The position numbers and the translations under genes are program-made. DNA of 64,000 nt from Stenotrophomonas mori. GTDB lineage: Bacteria; Pseudomonadota; Gammaproteobacteria; Xanthomonadales; Xanthomonadaceae. Of the stretch, positions 27,867-39,426 are shown one piece after another; position 1 is the stretch's first letter; every line of letters starts with the position of its first letter. Where the stretch lies: positions 347,480-411,479 of the forward strand of contig NZ_JAIKTS010000003.1 in the NCBI RefSeq assembly GCF_023556335.1, written 5' to 3'. Below the pieces are notes generated by a model. That model saw nothing but the letters and a program-made list of their open reading frames with translations. It had not been told where the DNA came from and did not search any database.

Positions 27867-29006
27867 ATGGGGCTTGTGCAGGCGGCAAAGGGAGCGGTCG
27901 GCGGCGTGCTCGCTGACCAGTGGAAGGACTTCTTGACGGTGCCGGACGGGCTGCCGGCGACGGCGGCGCTGTTCGCCGCGGTGCCGCGCGGCACCAACGC
28001 CGGCCGTGGCTCCAATACCGTCGGCTCCTCGAACATCATCAGCAACGGCTCGAAGATCGTGGTGCCGGAGGGCTATGGCCTGCTGCTGTTCCAGGACGGT
28101 GCGATCACCGGGTTCGTCGCCGAGCCGGGCGGCTACGAGTGGCGCTCGGACGACCCGAACGCGCAGTCGCTCTTCGCCGGCGACGGCCTGGTCAGCAGCT
28201 TCATCCAGCAGAGCTGGGAGCGCTTCAAGTTCGGCGGCCAGCCGGGCGCGCAGCAGGCCGCGTTCTTCGTCTCGCTGAAGGAGCTGCCGGACAACCGCTT
28301 CGGCACCCAGTCCGAGATCTACTGGGACGACGGCTTCCTCAACACCCAGGTCGGCGCGGTCACCCGCGGCTCGTACACGCTGAAGATCGTCGATCCGATC
28401 CTGTTCGTGAAGAACGTCGTGCCGGCCGGCTACCTGCGCCCGGGCCAGGTGTTCGACTTCACCGACCTCGACAACGCCGCCGCCAGCCAGCTGTTCAATG
28501 AAGTGGTCGGTTCGCTGGCCCCGGCCTTCAGCCTGTACACGAACGATCCGGGCAAGGGCAACCGCATCACCCGGCTGCAGCAGGATTCGCTGGGCTTCGC
28601 GCAGAGCCTGTCGGCGGCCGTCGAGCAGGCCTACCAGTGGCAGTCCGACCGCGGCCTGGCCATCGTCAAGACCGCCATCGTCTCGATCGAGTACGACGCC
28701 AACACCCGTGAGCTGCTGAAGACCGTGCAGCGCGCCGACGCGCTGTCCGGCGCGCGCGGCAATTCCAACCTGCAGGCCAGCGTCGCCCAGGGCATCCAGT
28801 CGGCCGGCGAGAACGGCGGCGCGGCCGGCCTGGTCGGGGTCGGCATGGCCTCGGGCATGTTCGGGGCCGCCGGCCTGCAGCAGCCGGTGGCCGCGGCCGC
28901 GGACGATCCGGTCGCCCGGCTGAAGAAGGCCAAGGACATGCTGGACCTGGGGCTGATCACCCAGGACGACTACGACGCGCTCAAGGCCAAGGCATTGGGG
29001 CTGTAG
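27867..29006 (+). CDS. SPFH/Band-7-type protein with C-terminal SHOCT motif (virion core protein-like)
   Basis: A 379-residue cytoplasmic protein. The central part (VVPEGYGLLLFQDGAITGF, then FVSLKELPDNRFGTQSEIYW) belongs to the divergent SPFH family often called virion core protein-like. The last 30 residues, PVARLKKAKDMLDLGLITQD onward, are a SHOCT oligomerisation motif. It is first of three closely spaced genes, followed by a zinc-ribbon protein and a small membrane protein. Function unknown; SPFH proteins usually build membrane-associated assemblies. Confidence 0.75.
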   Translation: MGLVQAAKGAVGGVLADQWKDFLTVPDGLPATAALFAAVPRGTNAGRGSNTVGSSNIISNGSKIVVPEGYGLLLFQDGAITGFVAEPGGYEWRSDDPNAQSLFAGDGLVSSFIQQSWERFKFGGQPGAQQAAFFVSLKELPDNRFGTQSEIYWDDGFLNTQVGAVTRGSYTLKIVDPILFVKNVVPAGYLRPGQVFDFTDLDNAAASQLFNEVVGSLAPAFSLYTNDPGKGNRITRLQQDSLGFAQSLSAAVEQAYQWQSDRGLAIVKTAIVSIEYDANTRELLKTVQRADALSGARGNSNLQASVAQGIQSAGENGGAAGLVGVGMASGMFGAAGLQQPVAAAADDPVARLKKAKDMLDLGLITQDDYDALKAKALGL

Positions 29007-29027
29007 GCGGCAGGACGCACGACGACC

Positions 29028-30365
29028 ATGTCCGCTCCCCGAACCGGCCCGCCGCCGCTGCCCGGGTCCGTCCCGCCGTTGCCGGCGGCGCCGGACGGCC
29101 CGGGGTCGCCGCGGGACGTGCCGCCGCTGCCCGGCGACTTCCCGGTGGATGCCCGCCACCTTCCCGGGGCCATCCGTGACGAAGTCGCGGCGCCCAACCC
29201 GGCCGTCATCGACACGGCCGCCCCGGAATTGAAGGACGGCCTCAACCGCTGCCCGAAGTGCGGTGCCACCGACATCCGTCCACGTGCCGGCAGCGACGTG
29301 CTGGTCTGCCTGTACTGCCGCCACGAGTGGCATGGCGAACGCGTGGAGGAGGCGTTCGGGCTGGGCGAGGGCATCGACCGGCTGCACGGCACGGTGGTGG
29401 CGTCCGGAGCGCGCGACCTCGACGCCGATGCCGCCGCGCTGATGACCTTCAAGTGCGGCGGCTGCGGCGCCGAGGTCACGGTCAACACCGAAAGCACGAT
29501 GACCGCGCGCTGCCACTGGTGCCGGCACGTGTTCGGGGTCAACGAACAGGTCGCCAACGGGGCGGTGCCCGATGCGGTGTTGCCGTTCCACATCAAGAAG
29601 GACGAGGCGGTCGCGCGCATCCGCCAGTTCGTGGACAAGCGCCGCCTGTTCGCGCTCAAGGCGTTCAAGGACCAGTTCACGCCGGAGAACGTGGTCGGTG
29701 TCTACCTGCCGTACATGATCGTCGACGGCAATGTCAGCGCGGCGGTGACCGGCAAGGGCGAGATCAAGACGCGCGAGTACACCCGCGGCACCGAGAAGAA
29801 CAGGCAGACCTACTACGACGCCGACGTGTACGAGGTGGCGCGGCAAGTGGATTTCACCGTCGACGACCTGCCGCTGGAGTCGTCGGCCGAGCGCGGCAAC
29901 CTCGACACCCGCACCAACACCCACAACATCATCAACACCATCCTGCCGTTCGACACCAAGAACGCGCTGCGATGGAATGCCGCGTACCTGGTCGGCTTCA
30001 CCTCGGAGAAGCGCGATCTCGATGTCGAGAAGCTGCGCCCGCGCCTGGAGGACCAGCTGCTGTCGATCGCGCGTTCGCAGGTGGAGCGCTCGGTGCGCCG
30101 CTACGACCGCGGCGTGCGCTGGGAGCAGGAGCAGCTGGAAGTCCATGGCAGCCGCTGGGTGGCCATGTACCTGCCGGTGTGGCTCTACGCCTATCACCAG
30201 CCCGGGCGCAACGGCGGCATGCTGCACTACATCGCGGTCAACGGCCGCACCGGCAAGACCATGGGCAGCGTGCCGGTGCAGCAGTGGAAGCTGCTGCTGG
30301 CCGCGCTCACCGCCGGCACGGCCATCGAAGCCCTCGCAATCGCATTCCTGGTGATGGTGTCATGA
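29028..30365 (+). CDS. Double zinc-ribbon protein with C-terminal membrane anchor
   Basis: A 445-residue protein. After a Pro-rich N terminus (about 1-40) come two zinc ribbons: RCPKCGATD...VCLYCRHEW (about 74-100) and FKCGGCGAEV...RCHWCRHVF (about 142-168), both TFIIB-like. A long folded middle contains YLPYMIVDGN, and one hydrophobic helix (LLLAALTAGTAIEALAIAFL) closes the protein, so it is probably tail-anchored with the ribbons in the cytoplasm. It overlaps the next gene by ATGA. Probable partner of the SPFH protein. Confidence 0.72.
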   Translation: MSAPRTGPPPLPGSVPPLPAAPDGPGSPRDVPPLPGDFPVDARHLPGAIRDEVAAPNPAVIDTAAPELKDGLNRCPKCGATDIRPRAGSDVLVCLYCRHEWHGERVEEAFGLGEGIDRLHGTVVASGARDLDADAAALMTFKCGGCGAEVTVNTESTMTARCHWCRHVFGVNEQVANGAVPDAVLPFHIKKDEAVARIRQFVDKRRLFALKAFKDQFTPENVVGVYLPYMIVDGNVSAAVTGKGEIKTREYTRGTEKNRQTYYDADVYEVARQVDFTVDDLPLESSAERGNLDTRTNTHNIINTILPFDTKNALRWNAAYLVGFTSEKRDLDVEKLRPRLEDQLLSIARSQVERSVRRYDRGVRWEQEQLEVHGSRWVAMYLPVWLYAYHQPGRNGGMLHYIAVNGRTGKTMGSVPVQQWKLLLAALTAGTAIEALAIAFLVMVS

Positions 30366-30610
30366 GCGACGACAGTGGACTCTGGCTGCTGGCCGCCGGC
30401 CCGGCCGGCGCGACCGCGCTGTACTGGGCGCTGTACCGGTACTACCGCAATACCGACAAGTCGCATGCCTTCGAGCGCGAGACCGCCATCGAGGCCAAGC
30501 CGGTGACCGGCACCGATGTGAAGGTCGGCGAGGTGCGCGGCACGCAACAGCGGCGCATCGACGGCGACAACACGGGCGCCCACCGGCGGCGGGTGGGGCG
30601 GCGGCGCTGA
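30362..30610 (+). CDS. Small single-helix membrane protein
   Basis: 82 residues: an N-terminal helix (LWLLAAGPAGATALYWALYRYY, split by glycines) then a basic, polar tail ending RRRVGRRR. Its ATG overlaps the stop of the zinc-ribbon gene by four bases, so it is translationally coupled to it. No family recognised; it probably belongs to the same membrane complex. Confidence 0.65.
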   Translation: MSDDSGLWLLAAGPAGATALYWALYRYYRNTDKSHAFERETAIEAKPVTGTDVKVGEVRGTQQRRIDGDNTGAHRRRVGRRR

Positions 30611-30734
30611 GCCGCGCCGGCGGAGCGGAAAGGTGGGCACGGGTCCGGCCGGAGCGTACGGCAGCCCCGGCACAGCCGGTGCCGCGTGTCGGGGCTGCGC
30701 CCGGCTGCTGGAGGCGCGACAGGAGGGAGTGGGG

Positions 30735-32438
30735 CTAGCGGGGGCGCGCCAGGCCCTGCAGCAGCGCGGCGAAGTCGCCGGCGAAACCGGCCATGTCGAA
30801 CAGACCGCTGCCGTCGCGGGCCGCGGCCAGGCGCCCGCGCAGCTCGGCCAGGGCCTGCGGATCGTTGCCCAGGCGGACCGCGGTGGCGACGAAGGCGTCG
30901 TCGTCGGCCGCGTTCATGTCGTCCAGCCCGAGGTGGTGGTTGAGGCTGCCGGCCACCCGTGCGGCGAAGGTCCGGCCCGGTGTGGTCAGCACCGGGCAGC
31001 CAGCCCACAGCGCGTCCGAGGCGGTGGTGTGGGCGTTGTAGGGGTGGGTGTCCAGGAACAGGTCGGCGTGCCGGTAGCGTGCCAGGTAGTCCGGGTGCGC
31101 AAGCTTGGCCATGAAGACCAGCCGCGCCGGGTCGATGCCCTGGGCGTGTGCGGCCGCACGCAGCCGCTCGTCGGCCTGGCCGGGACCGGACAGCAGCCAC
31201 AGCACGCTGCCGGGCACGCCGCGCAGGACCGCCAGCAGGCGGGCGACGCCGCGCGGGGTGAGCTTGTAGCTGTTGTTGAAGCAGCAGAACACCAGGCCAC
31301 GGCCGTCCGCGCCGCGTTCGGGCAGGCCGCACTCCCCCCGCGGCGGCGGTTGCCCGACCACGCGGGTGGTGTCCGAGGGCTGGAACGCGCGCGGCAACCG
31401 CAGCACGTTCTCGCTGAAGGCCGGCTCCAGCGCCGCCGGCAGCACGAAGGCATCGGCCAGCACATGGTCGATCCAGGGGGCGCCCGAAGTGCCGGGGTAG
31501 GCCAGCCAGTTGACCTGCACCGGCGCCGGGCGCATCGCCAGCACCTCGGGGGTGCCGCCGCCGCCCCAGCCGCGCAGGTCGAACAGGATCTCGATGCCGG
31601 CCCCGCGGATGCACCGGGCGATCGCCGCGTGCGGCTGCCCGGCCACCTCGTGCAGGGCATGCGTGGCGGCGCGCAGGCGCTGGCGAAGGGAGCTGCCGTC
31701 GTCGCCGTTGAGCGCGAACAGGTGCACCTGCAGCTGCGGGTGCGCGCGCAGCTGCTCGAACAGCGCCACCGTCAGCAGCCCGGTGGGGTGGGCGCCGAAC
31801 CCGTTGGAGAGGAAGCCCACGCGCAGCGGGCCGTCCGCCCGTGCCGGCGGTGGCGGCAGGCGCGCCACCGTGGCGGCCACCGCCTGCGCACGGGCGCGGG
31901 CGCAGGCCAGTTGCTCGGCGGCGCTGGCGTCCTCGCTGAGGAAGGCGAACGGCTCGACCGCGGGGTTGCCGCGGGCGACGGCCTGGCGGACCTGCTGCGA
32001 CAGTGCTTCCAGCCCGCGCCAGTCGCACAGCCGCCGCTGCCAGTTCAGGCGCTGCGCGGCCATGTAGGCCTCTTCCGGCAGCAGGGCATGGGCGCGGCGG
32101 TAGGCGTCGGCGGCGGCTTCGGGCTGTCCGGCATCCTCCAGCGCATGGCCCAGCCACAGGGCGATGCCCGGGTGCTGCGGTACCTGCCGCGAGGCCTGGC
32201 GCAGCAGTTGGGCGGCCTCCGCGTGGCGGCCCTGCATCCAGCGCGCCCGCCCCAGGCGCGCGAGCGCCTCGGGATGGTCGCGGCGCAGCTGCAGGGCACG
32301 CAGCGCGGCGGCCTCGCCGGCGGCCAGGTCGCCGGCGCCGAGCTCGGCGTCGGCCAGCATCACCCAGGCGATGAAGTCGCCGGGCCGGCGCTGCAGCGCG
32401 CCGCGCAGCTGCAGGCGTTCGTCGAAGGGAGTGTTCAT
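30735..32438 (-). CDS. TPR-containing O-GlcNAc-transferase-like glycosyltransferase (GT41)
   Basis: A 567-residue protein, the length of the Xanthomonas campestris OGT homologue. About residues 10-150 are TPR units (AWVMLADAELGAGDLAAGEA, PGIALWLGHALEDAGQPEAA). The catalytic part shows RVGFLSNGFGAHPTG (about 205-219), APVQVNWLAYPGTSG (about 310-324), FCCFNNSYKLTP (about 390-401) and the donor site THPYNAHTTASDALWAG (about 480-496). It would transfer a sugar from a UDP donor to protein in the cytoplasm; bacterial substrates are not known. Confidence 0.9.
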   Translation of the reverse strand: MNTPFDERLQLRGALQRRPGDFIAWVMLADAELGAGDLAAGEAAALRALQLRRDHPEALARLGRARWMQGRHAEAAQLLRQASRQVPQHPGIALWLGHALEDAGQPEAAADAYRRAHALLPEEAYMAAQRLNWQRRLCDWRGLEALSQQVRQAVARGNPAVEPFAFLSEDASAAEQLACARARAQAVAATVARLPPPPARADGPLRVGFLSNGFGAHPTGLLTVALFEQLRAHPQLQVHLFALNGDDGSSLRQRLRAATHALHEVAGQPHAAIARCIRGAGIEILFDLRGWGGGGTPEVLAMRPAPVQVNWLAYPGTSGAPWIDHVLADAFVLPAALEPAFSENVLRLPRAFQPSDTTRVVGQPPPRGECGLPERGADGRGLVFCCFNNSYKLTPRGVARLLAVLRGVPGSVLWLLSGPGQADERLRAAAHAQGIDPARLVFMAKLAHPDYLARYRHADLFLDTHPYNAHTTASDALWAGCPVLTTPGRTFAARVAGSLNHHLGLDDMNAADDDAFVATAVRLGNDPQALAELRGRLAAARDGSGLFDMAGFAGDFAALLQGLARPR

Positions 32439-32512
32439 GCGCTGGCGGGCCCCGTGGTTGCCGTCGATCGTGATGCGCTGCCGGGTGTGCCCCGCGCGGA
32501 CGCCGGCAGTGC

Positions 32513-33575
<1,063 letters not shown>

Positions 33576-33598
<23 letters not shown>

Positions 33599-34859
33599 CG
33601 GTCCTCGCAACAGGATGGCGGTACCCGGGCGTGGCCGGGAACAGGCGCTCGGCGGCGCGGGTCAGGTCGGCATCGCCGTCCAGCGCGGCCTGCCGCAGCG
33701 CGGCGGTGGGGGGATGCAGCAGGCGGTTGGTCAGGCCGTGGGCGAGCTGCTCCAGCACCTCGTCGGCGGGCTTGCCGTTGGCCAGCTGCTGGCGCGCCTT
33801 CTCCAGCAGCTCGAGCCGGGTGGTCTCGCCGAAGGTGCGCAGCTGCTTGAGCGGTGCCTGCAGGTGGGTGGCACGCAGGTTTTCCATGTAGCGCGCCACC
33901 TGCAGGTCGATGATGGTCTCGGCCTCGGTCGCGGCTTCGCGGCGGCTGCGGCGGTTCTCTTCGACCGCCCGTTCCATGTCGTCCACGGTGTACAGGTAGG
34001 CATCGGCAAGGCCGGCGACCGCCGGATCGATGTCGCGCGGCACCGCCAGGTCGAACAGCAGCATGGGCTTGTGCCGGCGCGCGCGCAGCGCGCCGGCGAC
34101 CTGGGGCTGGAGGATCACTGGTTCACGCGCGGCGGTGGCCGAGAACACCACGTCGGCCTCGGCCAGATGCCGCTCCAGTTCGGCCAGCGGCAGCGCCACA
34201 CCGCCGTGGCGGCTGGCCAGGTCCTGCGCGTGGGCGAGGGTGCGGTTGGCGATCAGCAGCCGCTTCACCCGGGCCTCGGCCAGGTGCTTGGCGGCCAGCT
34301 CGATGGTCTCGCCGGCACCGACCAGCAGCACGGTGGAGTCGTCCAGCCGCGCGAATGCATCCTGCGCCAACCGCACCGCGGTGGAGGCCACCGAGACCGG
34401 GTTGGCGCCGACGCGGGTGTCGGTGCGGGCGCGCTTGGCGACCGCGAAGGTCTGCTGGAACAGCTGGTCCAGGCGCTGGCCGATGGCGCCGCTGGCGCGT
34501 GCCAGCGACCAGGCATCCTTCACCTGGCCCAGGATCTGGGGTTCGCCCAGCACCATCGAGTCCAGGCCGGTGGCGACGCGGAACAGGTGGCGCACGGCGT
34601 CGTCGTCGCGGTGCTGGTACAGGTAGCCCTGCAGGTCGCCGGCATGGCTTTCCAGCCAGTGCGCCAGCGACTGTCCGTCGTCGGCCACGGCGTAGAGTTC
34701 GGTGCGGTTGCAGGTGGACAACAGGACCGCCTCGGCCAGCTGCGGCCATTGCCGCAACGAATCCATCGCCCGCGGCAATGCGTCGCCGCCGAAGGCCGCG
34801 CGTTCGCGCAGTTCCACCGGTGCGGTCTGGTGGTTGATTCCGAGCACCCACAGGGTCAT
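33576..34859 (-). CDS. hemA: Glutamyl-tRNA reductase
   Basis: First enzyme of C5 haem synthesis, reducing glutamyl-tRNA to glutamate-1-semialdehyde, the substrate of the HemL in this window. The 427 residues contain the catalytic cysteine in [12 protein letters not shown] (about 46-57), the [16 protein letters not shown] motif (about 98-113) and the NADPH-binding [16 protein letters not shown] (about 180-195). Divergent from the TPR gene at 34927, with a 67-base shared promoter region. Confidence 0.96.
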
Positions 34860-34926
34860 CTGTTCAGTCGCTTGCGATAAGCTGCTGGCTGTCGATGGCG
34901 GCCATTTTACGGCCCGGTTGCGGTAG

Positions 34927-36618
34927 ATGCCCATTTTCAGCCGAATACGCTCAAATCGCCTCCGTGGCGCGCTGCTGCTCTGCCTGTTCCCGCTGGCGCT
35001 GCCGGCGGCGGCCAGGCCGGCGGGAGAGGTGCCGGCGGGCCCCCGCACGGCCTCGCTGACCCCGGTCCTGGCCGGCGAATTCTCGCTGCAGGCGGGCAAG
35101 CTGGGCGATGCCGCGCACTGGTACCTGGAGGCCGCGCGCGAGGGCGAGGGCGACGTCGGCCTCGCCGAGCGGGCCACCCGCATCGCGATGCTGGCCGACG
35201 ACGAGGCCAGCGCCAGCGAAGCCCTGGCACTGTGGGCGCAGCGCGATCCGGGGGCGCTGGCGGTGCGCGCCACCCGGGCCTCGCTGGCGCTGCGCCAGGG
35301 CGACACCCGGCTGGCGCGCCGGGAGCTGCTGGCGGTGCTGCGCACCGACGGCGCCTGGCGCTATGCGGTGCTGGCCCTGGCCACCGGCGGGCGCGACCCG
35401 GCGGCGCCGGCCAAGGTCCTCGGTGATCTGGTCGATGCCGGCGCGATCCCCGACGATCTCGAAGCCTGGCAGGAGTTCGGCCGCCTGGCGCTGCGCATGG
35501 AGCGCCCCGAACTGGCGCGGCGGATGGTCGGCGAGGTGGTCAAGCGGTTCCCGGACGAACCCCGGGTGGCGCTGTTGCATGCCACCCAGCTCAACCAGTC
35601 CGGCAACAAGGACCAGGCGCTGGCCCTGCTGCGCGGGATTGAACCGAAAGCGGCGACCGACGAGGAGCTGCGCAATGCGCTGGCCTTCGCCTACGACGCG
35701 CTCGGCGAGCCGGGCCGCGCGGAGCGGACCCTGGCCACCGGCGAGCAGGACGTGCAGACCTGGGGCATGCGCGCCTCGCTGCTGGCCAAGCAGAAGGACG
35801 ATCCGGCCCTGCTGGCGCTGTACCGGGACATCGCCGCCGGCGCCGGCAAGCCCGACCCGGACCAGCGCCTGCTGCTGGGGCGGATCGCCGAATACCTCAA
35901 GCGCTACCGCGAGGCGGTGGACTGGTACCACGGGGTGCCCGGCGGACCGCAGCGCAACGAGGCGCGGCTGCGCGCGGTCAACGCGCTGCACGCGCTGGGC
36001 GAGACGGCGCAGGCCGACCAGGAGGTCCGCGCCATCCAGGGCGACGTGCTGGTGGACGATGACGTCCGCCGTGACGCCTACCTGCTCGAGGCCGAGCTGC
36101 GGCAGCGCGACGGCCACCTGGAGGCCGAGACCGCGGTGCTGACCCGCGGGCTGGCGGCCTACCCGGACGACGGCGCGCTGCTCTACGCCCGCGCGCTGGC
36201 CTGGGAGCGCGGCGACGACATCGCGCGCGCCGAGGCCGACCTGCGCCAGATCCTGGTCGCCGAGCCGGAGAACGTGGCCGCGCTCAATGCACTGGGCTAC
36301 ACGCTGGCCGACCGCACGTCCCGCTACCAGGAAGCGCTGGAGCTGATCGACCGCGCGCGGGTCGCCGAGCCCGACAATGCCGCCATCATCGACAGCTATG
36401 GCTGGGTGCTGTACCGCCTGGGACGGGCGCAGGAGGCGCTGGTGCACCTGCGCCGGGCCTGGAGCCTGAACAAGGATCCGGAAGTCGCGGCGCATGTCGG
36501 CGAGGTGCTGTGGACGCTGGGGCGGAAGGACGAGGCCCGGCGGTTCTTCGATGAGGCGCGCGCGCTGGACCCGGACAACCGGGCGCTGCAGCGTGCGCTC
36601 GAGGCCCTGGGCGCATGA
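34927..36618 (+). CDS. Exported tetratricopeptide-repeat protein
   Basis: A 563-residue TPR superhelix with a signal peptide ([21 protein letters not shown], about 11-31). Degenerate repeats run through the length and are clearest at the C terminus ([60 protein letters not shown]). The stop overlaps the lolB start (ATGA at 36615). This TPR-lolB-ispE order is common in gammaproteobacteria. It is likely an envelope scaffold; its partner is unknown. Confidence 0.85.
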   Translation: MPIFSRIRSNRLRGALLLCLFPLALPAAARPAGEVPAGPRTASLTPVLAGEFSLQAGKLGDAAHWYLEAAREGEGDVGLAERATRIAMLADDEASASEALALWAQRDPGALAVRATRASLALRQGDTRLARRELLAVLRTDGAWRYAVLALATGGRDPAAPAKVLGDLVDAGAIPDDLEAWQEFGRLALRMERPELARRMVGEVVKRFPDEPRVALLHATQLNQSGNKDQALALLRGIEPKAATDEELRNALAFAYDALGEPGRAERTLATGEQDVQTWGMRASLLAKQKDDPALLALYRDIAAGAGKPDPDQRLLLGRIAEYLKRYREAVDWYHGVPGGPQRNEARLRAVNALHALGETAQADQEVRAIQGDVLVDDDVRRDAYLLEAELRQRDGHLEAETAVLTRGLAAYPDDGALLYARALAWERGDDIARAEADLRQILVAEPENVAALNALGYTLADRTSRYQEALELIDRARVAEPDNAAIIDSYGWVLYRLGRAQEALVHLRRAWSLNKDPEVAAHVGEVLWTLGRKDEARRFFDEARALDPDNRALQRALEALGA

Positions 36619-37268
36619 GCCGCCGCATGGCCTGGCCGCGTGCGGTGCTGGGGGGGCTGGCGATCCTGGCGCTGGGCGGCTGCGGTACGCTGGCGCCCCG
36701 GCAGCCACCGCCGGTGGCGGTCCACACCACGGACCTGCCGGCCGCCGAGGCCGCGCGCCGGGCGCTGCTGGATGCGCGCCCGGACTGGTCGTTCCAGGGG
36801 CGGGTGGCGATCAGCAAGGGCCGCAGCGGCGGCAGTGGCCGCATCGACTGGCAGCAGCGGCAGGACGGCTACGAGGTCGCGCTGGCTGCGCCGGTGACCC
36901 GCCAGGGCTGGACGCTGAGTGGCGGCGCCGGGCAGGCGGCACGTCTGGAGGGGCTGGAGGGCGGGCCGCGCAGTGGCGGGGATGCCGCGCAGCTGCTGCT
37001 GCAGGCTACCGGCTGGGAGATCCCGGTGGAGGGCCTGGCGGCCTGGGTGCGCGGACGGCCGGCGGCGCAGACCGGCGGGCCCGATTACCAGGGATACGAC
37101 GCCGAAGGGCTGCCGCGGGTGCTGCAGCAGGGCGGTTGGCGGATCGACTATCTCGCCTGGTACCCCGCCGACGCCGGGCAGCCGGCATTGCCGCGGCGGA
37201 TCGAGGCGGCCAACGGCGACGCCAAGGTGCGCCTGATCGTCGACGAGTGGCACCTGGACGGGCCATGA
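36615..37268 (+). CDS. lolB: Outer-membrane lipoprotein receptor LolB
   Basis: Receives lipoproteins from LolA and inserts them into the outer membrane. The 217-residue protein has lipobox LGGCG (Cys about 23) after [20 protein letters not shown], then [20 protein letters not shown] (about 57-76). VPVEGL-type [15 protein letters not shown] (about 136-150) and the closing [18 protein letters not shown] are LolB signatures. Starts and stops overlap both neighbours by four bases. Confidence 0.93.
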   Translation: MSRRMAWPRAVLGGLAILALGGCGTLAPRQPPPVAVHTTDLPAAEAARRALLDARPDWSFQGRVAISKGRSGGSGRIDWQQRQDGYEVALAAPVTRQGWTLSGGAGQAARLEGLEGGPRSGGDAAQLLLQATGWEIPVEGLAAWVRGRPAAQTGGPDYQGYDAEGLPRVLQQGGWRIDYLAWYPADAGQPALPRRIEAANGDAKVRLIVDEWHLDGP

Positions 37269-38143
37269 GCGCGGTGGACATGGACGGCTGGTCGCACTGG
37301 CCGGCACCGGCCAAGCTGAACCTGTTCCTGCACATCACCGGCCGGCGGGCCGACGGCTACCATGAGCTGCAGACGGTGTTCCGCCTGCTGGACTGGGGCG
37401 ACCGGATCGCGTTGCGCCGGCGGGCGGACGGCCAGGTGCGCCGCGAGGGGACCTCGGTGGCCGGGGTCGCCGAGGCCGACGATCTCATGGTGCGCGCGGC
37501 GCTCCTGCTGAAAAAATCTGCCAACTGCGCGCAAGGTGTGGATATCCGCGTCGAAAAGCGCATTCCGGCGGGCGGAGGCTTCGGTGGCGGCTCGTCCGAT
37601 GCGGCCACGGTGCTGGTGGCGCTGAACGCGCTGTGGCGGACCGGGCTGGACGAAGAGGCACTGGCCGCGCTGGGCCTGCGGCTGGGAGCGGACGTGCCGG
37701 TCTTCGTGCGTGGCCGCAACGCCTGGGCCGAGGGCGTGGGCGAGCGGCTGCGGCCGCTGTCGCTGCCCCCCGCCTGGTACCTGCTGGTGGATCCGGGCGT
37801 GCACGTGCCCACGGCGGCGCTGTTCGCCAGCGCGGATTTGACGCGGGATGCCGCGCCCGCGAAAATAGCCGACTTCGCTTCCGGGACTGACTTCGGGAAT
37901 GCGTTCGAACCGGTGCTGCGCCGCCGGGAACCCGCCGTGGAGGCGGTGTTCCAGGCGCTTTCGCGCGTCGGCCGGGCACGTCTCACGGGGTCGGGCAGCG
38001 GCTGTTTCGTCGAGTTCGCCACGCGCGCTGCCGCAGAGCAGGCGCGGGCGGGTTTGCCGGAGCGGCTGCGCGCATGGGTGGTCGCGGGCGCCGCGCGCTC
38101 GCCGCTGCTCGATGCGCTGGAGTCGAGAACCGTGATGGATTGA
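37265..38143 (+). CDS. ispE: 4-diphosphocytidyl-2-C-methyl-D-erythritol kinase
   Basis: Fourth enzyme of the MEP isoprenoid pathway, a GHMP kinase. The 292 residues have [20 protein letters not shown] (about 13-32), the ATP loop [17 protein letters not shown] (about 101-117) and the third motif [16 protein letters not shown] overlaps the lolB stop. tRNA-Gln begins only three bases after the stop, so they share a transcript. Confidence 0.96.
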   Translation: MSAVDMDGWSHWPAPAKLNLFLHITGRRADGYHELQTVFRLLDWGDRIALRRRADGQVRREGTSVAGVAEADDLMVRAALLLKKSANCAQGVDIRVEKRIPAGGGFGGGSSDAATVLVALNALWRTGLDEEALAALGLRLGADVPVFVRGRNAWAEGVGERLRPLSLPPAWYLLVDPGVHVPTAALFASADLTRDAAPAKIADFASGTDFGNAFEPVLRRREPAVEAVFQALSRVGRARLTGSGSGCFVEFATRAAAEQARAGLPERLRAWVVAGAARSPLLDALESRTVMD

Positions 38144-38146
38144 TGC

Positions 38147-38223
38147 AGGGGCGTCGCCAAGAGGCCCAAGGCACCAGGTTTTGATCCTGGCATTCGTAGG
38201 TTCGAATCCTACCGCCCCTGCCA
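38147..38223 (+). tRNA. tRNA-Gln (anticodon TTG)
   Basis: A 77-base cloverleaf with encoded CCA. The acceptor stem AGGGGCG pairs with CGCCCCT, the anticodon loop TTTTGAT carries TTG, and the T arm is GTAGGTTCGAATCCTAC. It starts three bases after the ispE stop and precedes prs, so it is probably cut out of the ispE-prs message. This position is widely conserved in proteobacteria. Confidence 0.97.
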
Positions 38224-38362
38224 CTCCGCCACGCCCCGCGCAGCAACCCACCCCGGCGGTGCGGTTGCCCCGGGGACAGTCCCGGCGCCGGATGGCCGGG
38301 ACCGCCACGACAGGACGTTCCAGCCGTTCCGCTCTTTACGCCGCCGCCCGAGACCGCCCCAC

Positions 38363-39322
38363 ATGCAAGACGCACAGAACCTGCTGGTCTTTTCCGGCAA
38401 TGCAAACAAACCCCTTGCCCAGAGCATCTGCAAGGAACTGGGGGTGCAGCCGGGCAAGGCGCTGGTCTCCAAGTTCTCCGACGGCGAGGTGCAGGTCGAG
38501 ATCCAGGAGAACGTGCGCAAGCAGGACGTGTTCGTGGTGCAGCCGACCTGCGCGCCGAGCGCGGAGAACCTGATGGAGCTGCTGGTGATCATCGACGCGC
38601 TCAAGCGCGCCAGCGCCGCCTCCGTCACCGCGGTGGTGCCGTACTTCGGCTACGCCCGCCAGGACCGCCGCATGCGCTCCTCGCGGGTGCCGATCACCGC
38701 CAAGGTCGCCGCCAAGATGTTCTCGGCGGTGCACACCGACCAGATCCTCACGGTCGACCTGCACGCCGACCAGATCCAGGGCTTCTTCGACATGCCCGTG
38801 GACAACGTGTATGCCTCGCCGCTGCTGCTGGCCGACATCTGGCGCGCCTACGGCACCGACAACCTGATCGTGGTCAGCCCGGACGTCGGCGGCGTGGTGC
38901 GCGCCCGCGCCGTGGCCAAGCGCCTGGACGACGCCGACCTGGCGATCATCGACAAGCGCCGGCCGCGCGCCAACGTCGCCACGGTGATGAACATCATCGG
39001 CGACGTCGAGGGCAAGACCTGCGTGATGGTCGACGACATCGTCGATACCGCCGGCACCCTGTGCGCCGCGGCCGCCGCGCTGAAGGCGCGTGGCGCGGTG
39101 AAGGTCGCCGCGTACTGCACCCATGCGGTGCTGTCGGGCCCGGCGGTGGACAACCTCAACAACTCCCAGCTCGACGAGCTGGTGGTGACCGACACGATCC
39201 CGCTGGCCGACGTGGCCCGTGTCTGCACCAAGATCCGCCAGATCAGCGTGGCCGAGATGCTGGCCGAGACGATGCGCCGCATCGCCTTCGGCGAATCGGT
39301 CAGCTCGATGTACGTGGATTGA
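38363..39322 (+). CDS. prs: Ribose-phosphate pyrophosphokinase
   Basis: Makes PRPP from ribose 5-phosphate and ATP. The 319-residue protein has [33 protein letters not shown] (about 94-103), the metal-binding [13 protein letters not shown] (about 130-142) and the PRPP loop [13 protein letters not shown] (about 219-231). Part of the ispE-tRNA-Gln-prs-rplY-pth-ychF run. Confidence 0.97.
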   Translation: MQDAQNLLVFSGNANKPLAQSICKELGVQPGKALVSKFSDGEVQVEIQENVRKQDVFVVQPTCAPSAENLMELLVIIDALKRASAASVTAVVPYFGYARQDRRMRSSRVPITAKVAAKMFSAVHTDQILTVDLHADQIQGFFDMPVDNVYASPLLLADIWRAYGTDNLIVVSPDVGGVVRARAVAKRLDDADLAIIDKRRPRANVATVMNIIGDVEGKTCVMVDDIVDTAGTLCAAAAALKARGAVKVAAYCTHAVLSGPAVDNLNNSQLDELVVTDTIPLADVARVCTKIRQISVAEMLAETMRRIAFGESVSSMYVD

Positions 39323-39327
39323 ATCCA

Positions 39328-39351
39328 GGCGCCCGGCCACGGCCGGGCGCC
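39328..39351 (+). terminator. Hairpin between prs and rplY
   Basis: Perfect 11-bp inverted repeat GGCGCCCGGCC / GGCCGGGCGCC with a 2-base centre, starting 5 bases after the prs stop. No T-run, so it may be an attenuator or message-stability element rather than a full terminator. Confidence 0.45.
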
Positions 39352-39426
39352 GGCACCGGCATCTCTGGTCGCGGAGATGCCTTCATCACGCACCGCCTGC
39401 GGTGCATCAACCAAGAGTAGTCAACA

